Shown here piece after piece: positions 21,301-32,877 of a stretch of 64,000 bases of DNA. The position numbers and the translations under genes are program-made. Where the stretch lies: contig NC_062213.1 in assembly GCF_902686445.1 (NCBI RefSeq), positions 42,544,741-42,608,740 of the forward strand. Reading direction: 5' to 3'. The notes below the pieces were generated by a model that was not told where the DNA came from, searched no databases, and worked only from the letters and a program-made list of their open reading frames with translations. The stretch's first letter is position 1; every line of letters starts with the position of its first letter. Source of the stretch: Sciurus carolinensis (taxonomy: Eukaryota; Chordata; Mammalia; Rodentia; Sciuridae).

Positions 21301-23280
21301 TTATATTCTAATTCATTCTGTTTCTTTGGGTAGAACATGGAACTCTGTTCCTATGGTCTTCTCTCTGGCTGGGCCATACCTCTGCTATAAAACTGGGGCC
21401 TGGGATAGTGACTTACTTCTTTCAAGTGATATCCCTGATTCATGAGCAGGGTACTGGGTTAGGGTTCAGCCTTTGGTTTTCTCAGCTTAGCTCTCCCAGT
21501 GTGTAGCCTTTACCCTACGTGTTAGAAATGACTAGAGGAAGTGAATCCCAGAGTCCTCAGGAATAAACCTCTGCAACAGGGAACTAAGATAGGAGATGAG
21601 ACAGGCTAGTAACCTGCATCCCCCACGGAGACACAAAGCTCTCAACTGGGAGCTGGGGACAGAGGGAGCCTTGTGTTCTTGGCTGCACCTACCTGGAAGG
21701 GAGATTCCATTATGCTGAACTGGGAGCGGGAACAGAGAAAGCAGGCTGTGACTCAAATACCACAGATTCCTGCAGTCTTTACGGAGATAGAGTAGATTTT
21801 CTTAACTAAATTTTTCTCCATTTCATTTTTCAAGTATAAACATATTTTCTCCAAGTATACTTCCAAATATTTTAATTTTTCTTCTTCTTTTTTAGTAATT
21901 TTCACCAGTTATGATTGTTTCATTGAACAGAGTATCTATAAACTCATTACTTCAACATTCTGGAAGTCATCTTTTATGCATCTTATATAGTTGTTGAAAC
22001 TTCAAAAAGTTCCAATTACTAAGCCATGCAGTTTATATAAAACCTTTCTAACATCAAGGTGTGTTGGCATCCTTACTTTCTTTTTCACATTTATGCTGCT
22101 CACTCTATCAAAGAATCAATTTGAAAAGGTTAATTATTGCGTTAATTTTTTTACAGTGCCTTAGGTGCCACTGGATCACAGACCTATTATAATTTATGAA
22201 TAACTTTTTGGAGGTATACAGCCTATCTTGTTTCATATAAGACCAAAAATCCAGCTGCAATTTCATTCCTTTTTTTTTTTTTTTTGCCTTAAGTTTAATT
22301 TTAAGTACACTTGTGATGTCATGCATCACTCTAAGCTTCTCCCTTAGGAAGCATTGGATATACAACATATGCTACACACATATACTTAAAAAGGTGATGT
22401 CATTATAATGATCCAGTAGTGTGACATCAACCCTAACACACTGGACCACATCCATTGTGAAGCAGCCTTAGGTCTTGGCCAATTGCTGATATTACCATGT
22501 ACTTACTGAATATTTGGCAAAGTCTAGTTTTGCCAACATTTAAAACACATTTGGAGCAACACTTTTATCATTCTGTACACTTCGCTTATATTAGAAACAG
22601 AACAGTGAACAGGTTTTTGTTATTAATGCAGTTATATAAGGTCCTTGCCAACTCACTCATCTGCAAATTTAATGAATATACTTTATCCAATCTCATTTAG
22701 TCATGACGAAAACCATAATTGTGTGCCAGCCAAGGACTGATTGCCATAGAATCATACTGGATATCCCCTGCCTTGTAGTTCATAGAAAAACCATTGACAA
22801 AACACTAGGAATAACATTTTAACTAATTGTGCATTTTTCTGGCAGTTGCTTTATCTAAACTCAATTTTGAGGCATTCCAGGTGAATCTATCCAATAATTT
22901 TCGGTCTTAACAAAAAATTGGGGATTCTAATAGGTAGCTGGTCCAAGGAGATATCCTTTAAACATCTTACTCCAGACATAACTTTGTGTTCTGGAATTGT
23001 ATTAAGAACATTGATTTCTCCCGATGGACGCCACACCCACAACTAGGTCCAAATGAGAATGAGAGAGAATGAGATGGTAATCAACTATACCTACAGAAGA
23101 GATGAAATCTGTTTTGGATGGTTCAGGTAGATTATAGATTACTCAGACATTTAATTTCAAGTCAATTCTAACAGATTATTGTTAACTTATTAGAATACTA
23201 TGCTGAGAAAAATTCTGTGGCTACAGCTGGTATCAGTGGGAAAGAATGTTGCAGGTTTAGAAGGGTCCAGCAGGGACTTG
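21301..23280. other. Gap, no gene recognised
   Basis: Small ORFs at 21532-21756 and 22108-22368 have no recognisable product. A T17-like run at 22268-22286 with an attaaa on its - strand side could be an old retroposon tail, but no TSD was found. Nothing else is assignable. Confidence 0.5.
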
Positions 23281-23297
23281 GAAGACAGGAATACTTA

Positions 23298-24789
23298 TCA
23301 GAGAAAACATTCCACCTTTGGTTTTTTGGGCTTGGCCTATTTCACTTAGCATGATATTTTCCAACTTCATCCATTTACCAGCAAATGACATAATTTTATT
23401 CTTCTTTATGGCTGAGTAATATTCCATTGTGTATATATACCACAGTTTCTTTATCCATTTATCAATTGAAGGGCATCTCTGTTGGTTCCACAATCTAGCT
23501 ATTGTGAATTGAGATGCTATGAACATTGATGTGGCTACATCACAGTAATATGCTGATTTTAAGTCCTTTGGGTATAAACCGGGGAGTGGTATAGCTGGGT
23601 CAAATGATGGGTCCATTCCAAGCTTTCTGAGGAATCTTCATACTGCTTTCCAGAGTGGCTGCCCTAATTTTCAACTCCACCAGCAATGTATGAGTGTGCC
23701 TTTTTCCCCCACATCCTTGCCAACACTTATTGCTTGTGTTCTTGATAATAGGCATTCTAATTGGAATTAGATGAAATCTTAGGGTGGTTTTAATTTGCAT
23801 GTCTCTAATTTCTAGGAATGATGAGCACTTTTTCATATATGTTTTGATCAACTGTATATCTTCTTCTGTGAAGTATCTGCCCATTTCCTTCGCCCATTTA
23901 TTGATTGGGTTCTTTGTATTTTGGGTGTAAAGTTTTTTAAGTTCTTTATAAACTTTGGAATGAGTGCTCTGTCTGAGGTGTGTGTGGAAAAGATTTTCTT
24001 CCACTGTATGCTCTCTTTTCACATTATTTATTGTTTCCTTTGCTGAGAAAAAAGCTTTTAAGTTTGAATCCCATTTATTGGTTCTTGCTTTTATTTCTTG
24101 TTCTATGAGAGTCTTGTTAAGGAAGTCTGGTCTTAAGCCAACGTGATGGAGATTCAGGTCTACTTTTTCTTCTAGTTGGTGCAGGGTCTCTGGTTTAATT
24201 CCTAGATCCCTGATCCATTTTGAGTTGAGTTTTGTACAGGGTGAGAGATAGGGGTTTAATTTCATTTTACTGCATATGGATTTCCAGTTTTGCCAGCACC
24301 ATTTGTTGAAGAGGCTATCTTTTCTCCATTGTATTTTTTGGCACCTTTGTCAAGTATGAGATAACTGCACTTATGTGGGTATGTCTTTGTGTCTTCTATC
24401 TTGAACCGTTGGTCTACCTCTCTATTTTGGTACCAATACCATGCCATTTTTGTTACTATTGCTCTGTAGTAGAGTTTAAGTTCTGGTATTGTGATACCTC
24501 CTGCATCACTCTTCCTGCCCAGGATTGCTTTGGCTATTCTGGGTCTTTTGTTCTTCCAGATGAATTTCATGATTGCTTTTTCTGTTTCTGTGAGAAATGT
24601 CAGAGGGATTTTAATTGGAATTGTGTTAAATCTGTATAGCGCCTTTGGAAGTATGGCCATTTTGATAATATTAATTCTGCCTATCCAAGAAAATGGGAGA
24701 TCTTTCCATCTTCTAAAGTCATCCTCAATTTCTTTCTTCAATGTTTTGTAGTTTTCGTTGTAGAAATCTTTCACCTCTTTGGTTAGATT
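23298..24789 (-). pseudogene. L1-D ORF2 C-terminal half, inverted
   Basis: Open pieces at 24774-24262, 24265-23600 and 23616-23257 (which runs past the insertion edge) are in three frames, so there are two frameshifts. Readable landmarks are [68 protein letters not shown] and [16 protein letters not shown]. The active-site FADD region lies upstream and was not copied. Confidence 0.88.
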
Positions 24790-24979
24790 GTTTTCTCTGA
24801 TAAGTGCCTGACAACATATATTGGAGCGGGATGATGGGAGGAAGAGAAGAATGAAGGAACTTTGGATGGTGTAGAGGAAAAAGGGGTGGGAGGGGGTGGG
24901 GATGGAAAAACAGTAGAATGAAACAGACAGTATTACCCTATATATATGTATGATTACATGAATGATGTGGGAAAAAAAA
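23298..24979. mobile_element. L1-D: 5'-inverted (twin-primed) truncated L1
   Basis: The left part (23298-about 24789) is L1 ORF2 on the - strand. The right part (about 24790-24979) is L1 3'UTR on the + strand ending in A8. Both parts contain tgttttctctgataagt at their breakpoints, so about 16 bp are duplicated at the switch. TSD of 17 bp with 15 matches: gaagacaggaatactta at 23281-23297 and gaagagaggagtactta at 24980-24996. Inverted 5' part, forward 3' part and one shared TSD are the signature of twin priming. The forward part stops about 100 bases earlier than other L1 3'UTRs here, suggesting early polyadenylation or tail priming. Confidence 0.88.
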
Positions 24980-24996
24980 GAAGAGAGGAGTACTTA

Positions 24997-26734
24997 CACC
25001 ATCTGTATGCAACAGGGACATGGATGTACACATGTCAAATCAGTAAGTGGAACACCATAAATACATGCAATTTCTAAAAAGTTTTTAAAAATTCTTTAGT
25101 ATTAACAAGAAATAGGAAGAGCAATCCTCCAAAATCAACATAAAGTAATCAATTTGGGACTTAATTTTCATTTATTTGAAAGGATCTGCAAATTGGTGTC
25201 ATTCCTTAGACTCTCAAAACACACAAACACCCAAACCTCATATTTCTGTCATCTCATGTAAACTTTTTTTTTTTACTTCCCTTAGAGTTTAGTGCTTCAG
25301 TGGCAAAAGGGTTTTGAGACCAAAGTATACATTTCTTTAGTTATTTAGATTTAAAAGCAGTTGAGAAACAAAATGCTTTAATTTTTATTTTCTTGAACCC
25401 TAAATAGGTTGATGTTTTTAATCTCAAAAATCTTTCAGTCTAATGCAATCAAAACTGCTGCTATTCAAAATGTGGTGCATGGATTAGAGCAGGTCCATTG
25501 TTCGTGATCTTTGAAAAGTATAAAACTGGAGAATAAGTTCTTATAAGTATTCATTGCAATTTGACAAACTAATTTTTGACTGAATCTAATAATAAGAAGT
25601 TTGGAATTGATTTTTGTTTATCTTTGTTTTTTTTCACTTCATTTTTATACTGATTTATTTTAATGTATTTTGTAAAAATACCAGTCTATAATAGATTGAA
25701 AATTAAAAAAAAAACACACACACAGAATTTGACCATGGAAAGTCAGAGATAATTGAATTCTCAACTATGCCCCTCCTGACTTCCCATCTATTCCCATGTG
25801 AAGTTGATGATGACTAATAAGTGCAAATTTTCCTACTTACATTCCCCATAAAATGCAATTGTATTCTTCGTGTTAGTTTGTACTCCTGTTATTTGTTAAT
25901 AACCACAAGCCTAGCAGCTTCAAACAATACCATTCATTTACTCGTTGATCTGTGGATCAGAAGTCTTGAGGGCTGGGGCTGGGTTCTTTGCTCAGGGCAT
26001 CAGATGGCCAACATTAAGACATTAGCCAGACTAAGTTCCCATCTGAAGGTTCTGGGACAAAGTCTGTTCCCAAGTTAACAGAATTTAGCTCCTTGCTGGC
26101 TATTAGCCAGAGTCTGCTCTCAGCTCCTGGACACTGTCCACAATGTTTCTGCCACTTAGCTGCTGTCTTTAAGCTAGTAAAAGTGTGTGGAACACTTCTA
26201 CTTCCAACCTCTGGTCTCCTCTTCTGCAACCAGCCAGGAAAAGAACCTCTGTGGTGAGTTCAGGCTCGTATGGATAATCCCCCTAACTTGAGGTCAGTTG
26301 TGCCATGAAACAGAACCCAATCATAGAGTGACACCCACCAAGTTCACAGTCCCAGGGACTGCACAGCCAGATACACGCTGAGGCGGGTCAGGGCAGAGCG
26401 AAGCCTGAGACCTTCTTATAATTCAGTCTACTGCTCTGTTGAGCTTCATATCTGAATTTGGCAATTGTTTTCTTTGAATTCTGGCCAATAAAGGCTCTTG
26501 ATTATTAAATAATATTCTTTACATAAATCTAACCCTTGTTTAGAGGGAGTCTGTCTTTGTGTAAAATAGGTCAAAATTGTTTAATTTCAATGCCAAAATA
26601 ATATTCACTGAATGCCTCCTGTTAAAAATAAAAAATAGCAACTGCACCTGTGTACTACATATTATGGGTGCTTAACTTCAATGTCTCAAATTTCACAGGG
26701 AGTGAATAAAATAAAATTACTTTCTGTAAAAATT
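24997..26734. other. Gap with possible ancient repeat, no gene
   Basis: AT-rich single-copy-looking DNA. About 25870-26320 resembles a very old interspersed repeat (cagcttcaaacaata, gatctgtggatcagaagtc, gggttctttgctcagggc), but I cannot name the family. ORFs at 25821 and 26014 overlap this segment and are not genes. Confidence 0.45.
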
Positions 26735-26890
26735 CATTTTTAGTGGAAGGGAGGAGGGAAGTGAAAGGGAAGGTACCGGGGAATAGAACTGACCAAATTA
26801 TGTTTTATACGGTGTGCATGTACAAATATGTAAGAATGAATTCCATAATTGTGTATAATTATAATACGCCATTTAAAAATTAATAAAAAC
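26735..26890 (+). mobile_element. L1 3'UTR fragment
   Basis: A G-rich start (gtggaagggaggagggaagtg) is followed by ccaaattatgttttata and gaattccataattgtgtata, ending in aattaataaaaac. It matches by eye the 3' ends of rodent L1s of a different subfamily from L1-B. It is strongly 5'-truncated, with no coding sequence. A TSD is not clear. Confidence 0.6.
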
Positions 26891-29800
26891 TCACTTTAGC
26901 AAATTTTAAATATCCTTTTTAAAAGTTTCCCATTAAGCATTATTTCTAGGGAATGTCAGTGGTCCCTGCTAACTTACTATAGATTCATCCTTTTATAGCA
27001 TAAACTAAGGACTGCATGATAAAGTATTCCAGTTAGAGATAGAGACAGTTGTGTGATAGATAAGTAATGTTTTGCTCTCCTGTGAATACAATTTATGTTT
27101 CTTAGAATCTGGACCCAAAGAAGCTTATTTTTAGAGATAGTTAGAGTTGGGAGATGTTTCAAGCAAGAATAACACTAGCTAATTAAATCAAATACTATTC
27201 ATGGTCTCTGTAGCATTTGAGGGTTCGGGATGAAACAAATGGAAAAAGTATATGATCCCTTGATAAAAGTATAACTTGCAACAAGTTGGCAAAGTGGTAG
27301 GAATTAAAAGCCAAAAATAGCAGTTTTGCTGTGTAATTTTTTTTTGCAATGACTTTATAGCTCCTCATCCCAGCTTGCATTACTCATTTTGTAAAATAAA
27401 GAGAAAATATACTTTTTAAAAACTTATTTTAAATAAATTACTCCAACAAATTGACCAGCTTAAAGAAAATATTGCATGGGCTGATGGTGTTTTGAGTTTC
27501 TATATGGGAAAAAAAATCAAATATTCTTTGACATTGAGAATAACAAAGTCAAACATAAAGTAATAATTACAGTACGTGCAATTAACGTCTGTTTAGTCAT
27601 GTGGCTGCTCTACTTAAGCTAAAAGTACCTAAGGTAGTATAACTTGTTTCTAAATTCTAGTTTTGTATTACTAAATTTTTCATTATTTTCCATGTCTATG
27701 TTTCCATATCAAGTTCATCTTAGGTATTTCCATCAAAAGACCTCAAGAACTATGGTTCTCAGACATAAAATAAATAGCTGAGTGTTAAGTGCTATGAGTC
27801 TTGAAGATTTTTTACTTTTTTTTTTTTAACTTTAGGGAAAGATAGCTGTGTGAAGATAGAGTAAGCTGGAATCAACTCTTTATTGTGTAAGTTTAAATCC
27901 TCGATTCTTGCCTAGTGTCTGGATTATGAGATTTTCTCCAAACTTCACAGGATCAGAAGGTGAGGTCTGTGCCTTCTGATTCCTTATTTTATGGATTGAC
28001 TCTATTTATCTTCAGGCAACTGTCCCCAGACACTGGGTGAAGCAAGAACTGGCTGGTGCCTAGAAGTTATAAGCGTGCTCATCTTCTGAGAACCTCCTAT
28101 TCACCCTGTAGGTGAAGGTGTCCCCTACCCTGAAGAGTAGGAGATGGTGGGGTATCCAACAGCTGACACTGGAGAGGTGAAACTGACCGCAATTTATTAG
28201 TCGCATATACTCCCATCTTGGGAGAGGAGGGCACCACAAGCCATGCTGGGCCACACCAGGGTTTCTTTGAGAATAAACTAAGCAACCAGCGGCCATGGGA
28301 GGCAGTGGATATAATATCAAGAGGGTGAGGTGCTCCCCAGATCCCATGGTTGGATGCGATTGGATTGTTTGCATTTCAAAGAGTTTTAAGAATTGAGCGA
28401 GTACTGCTAGGGTACCTAATGAGGACATTAGCTTAGGGGCATCTTTTCATTGATGGGGACATATTTGGTGATAGCAGAGAAACTCACAATGAGACCTTGG
28501 CTGTCTTGTGAAGTTCAAAGATATGAGGTGAGCACTTGAAATTTTGAACTTATAATAAAGCTGGAGTGAAGAAACAGTTTGAACAAGACTCTACTCCAGC
28601 CTTATCAGGACAAGGAGCAAATCCTAACCAGTAGCCACTGCACTAGCCTCTGCAAGCATTAGTAATAACAATAATGACAACAGCAATAATTCCAGAACCT
28701 TCTCTTAAGGCTCTAGGAAGAAGGAATTCCTAACATCTCCCTGCCCAGGTGCTTTACCATTCTCTCTGACTACTATTAATTATGATTCTCATCATGATAT
28801 TTACCCATATGTTTATCTTCCTCACTTTTTCTTCCTGAATAATCCCATAATTTTTGTCCAGGAGCAAGACCTGACACTCCAGGAGGTGACCTGGGGGTTG
28901 TTCAACTGCTCCCTGCTCACTTCCCTCTTGGTACAGAGACTGTCATTTCTATGATGAGCTGTGTCTGTTTTTTTCCAGAAAAGTACTATTGAAGTTTTAT
29001 TTACATGAAATGATTCATTTCCACCTTTTTTGTCCCCCTCCCCGGTAACTCAGAAAATGCCAAAAAACTCAAAGTACCTCATGCTAATGCTGAATCATCT
29101 TTAGATGTTCTTGGAGTACGACCCCAAGTTCACGAATGTGACTGTCACAGGAGGAGCTGCTCCTCCACCACGGCAGACCCTAAGCAGAGTGGCCTTCCTG
29201 CACCTGTGTACCACCACCACCAGAGAAAGATGGAGAGCCTTTGACAGAGAGGGAGCAGGGAGGGAACTGGGGAACGTGACAGAGAGAGAGAGAGAAATTT
29301 GCAAGATTCAAGTAGATTCCAGGAAGCAGTGCCATCAATAACATGTGTCACTCCTGATGACATTAGGAGCCAAATTCTGGACTTCACAGCCAGCCACCAG
29401 GGGAAGTTTTTACCGGTACAGTCACTACATAAACTCCCATTTGGTCTTTTTGGTACCCCCTGCCCTGCAGGCATCCTGTAAATTTTCTTGACTTTATTTC
29501 ACAAGATTTCTGAACCTGCACGTCCTCCCTTTGCAGCAAGTGCCAGCAAGACTGAGGTCACAGCAACATTCGCCGCTGGGCTCTGAGGAAGGCAAGGGGA
29601 AGCGGTTACTGGAAATCACCTGCTGCCTTAGTGAGGCCAAACCCTGCTCCAGAAGAATCCAGCCTTTCTGCTGTCGTGCAAATGCTTGCCCATTCATTCA
29701 TTTATTCAAAAACTAGAGAGTGCCCATTATGGGCCAGGCATTCCTACTGCCACTGTCTTGGCCCTACCTAGATCCACTCAGGGAAAACAGAAAAGAAGAA

Positions 29801-32479
29801 TGGAGACGCCAGTACACTGACACCATCCCCACACCCACTCTTAGCCAATTCAAGAACTAGAGAACATAGAAGGTAAACTTTGAAATATGTGAAGACCTAA
29901 TACAGAAACAAGTACAGGAGTAGATAGTTTTCTTCAGGTTGCTGTATATTGACAGTCAAAACTAGGTCAAAGGGATTATGAGCTGGGAAGCTAACCTGAA
30001 AACACTGTAATCAATCTGGCCATCTTACTTTGATCAAATAATCACACCTATTTGATAAGATCCATTGGAACCCACTGGATTGGACTGAGTTTGTACACCA
30101 TGCCCAATGGACCAAACCAAAATGGAGTCACTCATGCTAAAGTTTCTTCCACGCCACCAGCCCAAAACTAATCATTTATCTAACCTTCAAAGATATCAGG
30201 AAGGAGAGAAATAATAGCCAAATTCCCAAGCAGATCAATTTTATCTGGCAGGATAAGGGAGTCCCCTCTGCTTTAACTTCTATAAGGAAAGTACCTTTGA
30301 ATCTACCAACTGCTGTTTTGTCCTCCATTTCTGCTTTCTCCCTCCCTTTTTTAACTATAGAGTCAAAATTTTCTATTTAGCTCATTGCAACTCTTATTCT
30401 ATTTTATAGAATGAGATGTTTCCCAATTCAAGGATCACAAATATAAGTGAATTAGATCTTTAAACTAAATTTGTTGTAATTTTATCTTTTGACATACCTA
30501 ACCCTGTGAATGCAAACTTTAAACACCCTGAGGACTGCTTTGGTTTTCTAAGAACTCTGTCTAAGGTAGGCATTGACTTTCAAAATAATGGATCAGATTT
30601 TTAGTTTCTACTAAATGTATTATTTTTAAAAAGTCCTATTTGTATCAACAAACTACTGGATTCCCCAAATGAAACTGAGGGCAATTTTTTTTTTCCTAAA
30701 ATGAGTAGGTACTGATGGCAAGCCCTTATTAATAAAGAAAGCAATGTCTTCACTGGTTTCATATAAAACCAAAGGTTACTTTCTTTTTCATCTGAGCAGT
30801 ATGTTTATGAGTGTTCAATCACTCATTAGGAATAATTGCTTAGGTCATTGAAAGTTTTCAGTCATTTTCAAATGTTAACCTGAAAAATAAAAATGAGCAT
30901 TAACAAACTCATGAATCCTTTTAGAAAACAGGAAAAAGTAAGAAAGGTTGTGATGTATGTAGTGAATCAGAAAAGTAAAAGGCTTGCTTTTAATAATTTT
31001 TGTAAACTAAGAAAGTCTTTCTCAAAAACCAACTAGAAATTTTATTGTCAAAGCGATCCAGTGTTAAATACACTCAATGCTCCAGATGGCCCTAGATCAA
31101 TGAGGAAAGACAAGGGGGTTTCGCATCTCAGTTTTCAATGGGCTGAGGTCATGAAGTTACAAGAATTTGATTTAAATAAAAACATACGCACACAGAAACA
31201 TTAATCTTTTCAAACCTATAAAAGATTCTATGTGTGTTTATTTTTTTTTAATAAACAGAGAGCATGGACTTTTATGTTAAGTAAGGAGAATATAAACCAT
31301 TGTCCACGCTGAGCATACAGGTAGAAAGGTGGTGTTCTTGGTTCGTGTCAGTGCCATGGCATGGAAAGCTGCAGGAAAAGTAGATAAACTCCATCATTTG
31401 AAGACAGTCTTTTTCTCTCTTTGGTAACCTAAAGAAGTAATAAACATGACAGCTGATTTCGCCAGCCTCTCGGTAAGATCTCTGCTGACCGACACCCTGC
31501 TGTTAGCTTTATGTGACCCTGAGCCCAGAACCAGCAGAGCTGCCTAGAGTTCTGACCCATAGAAACACTAGATAATAAATGGCATTTTTTTATGGAGCTC
31601 CTAAATACGTAGTAATTTGTTACCCAGCAAAAAAACTCGTAAGTAGAGGAAGTGACCAAACACTGATTCTCTGCTTCAAACTGAAATTCTAAACAGATCT
31701 GCCAGAGTCAGTCCTTATGCCCACCCTATCTCCTTCTCAATATTCCTGGTCATAGTTTTACCCACTTTGTGCCCATGCTGTAGCTTCGACAGCCATCATA
31801 GGGGATGTGTGATGCTGTTTTCTGGTTGTGACTTGGGTTCCTTCCGCCATGTTCTTCTTTCCCATCTTTGGACCCACCTCATAAGCATCCTTTAGTCCAG
31901 CAATGCTTAACTCTGTACCCTAAGATCTCCTAACACCTCCTTCTCAGTTTGTCCCAGTAGAGAAGACACGACCCATGAAAATTCTGTTTGTTTGGCTTAT
32001 TTCTTCCCTGAAGGATGCCCTCCTGGGGGTAGAGGTAGTTGGAAATAGAAAACATTTCAGAAGAAAAATTAGCCAGATTTGGAAATAACAGGATACAGAG
32101 GATGAAGAAAAATCACCAACAGTGTGGAACTTGGGCGGTGTGAAAAATAGGGACATCACTGCCCCGCATTAGCAGGACCTTAAGGGAACCTGGCTTTCAG
32201 AGGCAAAATGATGAGGTTGATTCTATCATGCTGAATGTCCTGTGCTAGAGGGACATCTAAGCCTGCCACATTCCCCTCAGAATAGTAAACCTCTTGAGGA
32301 CATCTTCTTCACCTTCTAGAGGGCTAGTCACATTTTATGTACTCATTAAATATTTTTCAGTGAATTAATGGAAATGTAAATTATTCATTTAACAATTGCA
32401 AATACCCAGTTGGATTTGAAGGTCATATCTCTAATAGGGAAGGAAAGCGAGAGACTAAAGCCACAAATGAACATTTAAG
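26891..32479. other. Long stretch without gene
   Basis: Several sub-120-codon ORFs exist (28060-28428, 29105-29341, 29145-29474), but none has a recognisable domain, and they overlap each other on both strands. A possible LTR lies at 28040-28430 (listed separately). About 29695-29760 (cattcatttattcaaa, gggccaggcattcc) looks like the end of an L2 or MIR. The remainder is unassigned. Confidence 0.5.
28040..28430 (-). mobile_element. Possible ERV solo LTR, family unknown
   Basis: On the - strand the segment has a TATA-like gagtatatgc, then an aataaattgc signal at about 28193, then a tract ending ctcagaagatgagcacgc. Upstream is a GC-richer region with direct CpGs. This promoter, poly(A)-signal and R/U5-like order is typical of LTRs. 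I see no TG...CA ends with a TSD, so this remains a suggestion. Confidence 0.3.
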
Positions 32480-32877
32480 AAGAAATCTCATAGGAAGGTG
32501 GGAAGAGATGAAAATCAAATGCAAATTGAATATTAGATGGTATTATGGATTGATGATTGTTAACTTAGGAGATGATAATGGTTTCTGTGGTTGTGGATTT
32601 TTAAAGTCCTCTTCTGTTTGTGATATACACTAAAATAATTGTGGGTGGAATTATGCAATGTTTGGGTTTTGATTTAAAATAACCCCCAAAGATAAGGTGA
32701 GAAAGGGGGAGTGAAGAATAATGAGATGGAAAAATGGATATTAAAAGTAGTTATTAAAAGTAGGTGATAGATACATTGGAGGTTCAATGGAAAATTCCCT
32801 CAACTTTTGTGTTTGTTTGAAATTTGCCATAATGAAAATTAGGAGGAAAAAAAGAAGAAAGAGAGAAAGAAAAGATA
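32480..32877 (+). mobile_element. Ancient L1 3' end with GA-rich tail
   Basis: gatgataatggtttctgtgg and gaaatttgccataatgaaaa match the typical 3' ends of old mammalian L1s. It is followed by an aggaggaaaaaaagaagaaa-type tail that has become purine-rich. No coding part is left. Confidence 0.5.

Noticed and set aside
28060..28428. 122-codon ORF on the - strand
   Set aside because: Overlaps the LTR-like segment; no domain and no splice or promoter context supporting a gene.
29105..29474. Overlapping ORFs on both strands with Arg/Pro-rich translations
   Set aside because: Mirror-image frames over a GA-rich tract; typical chance ORFs.
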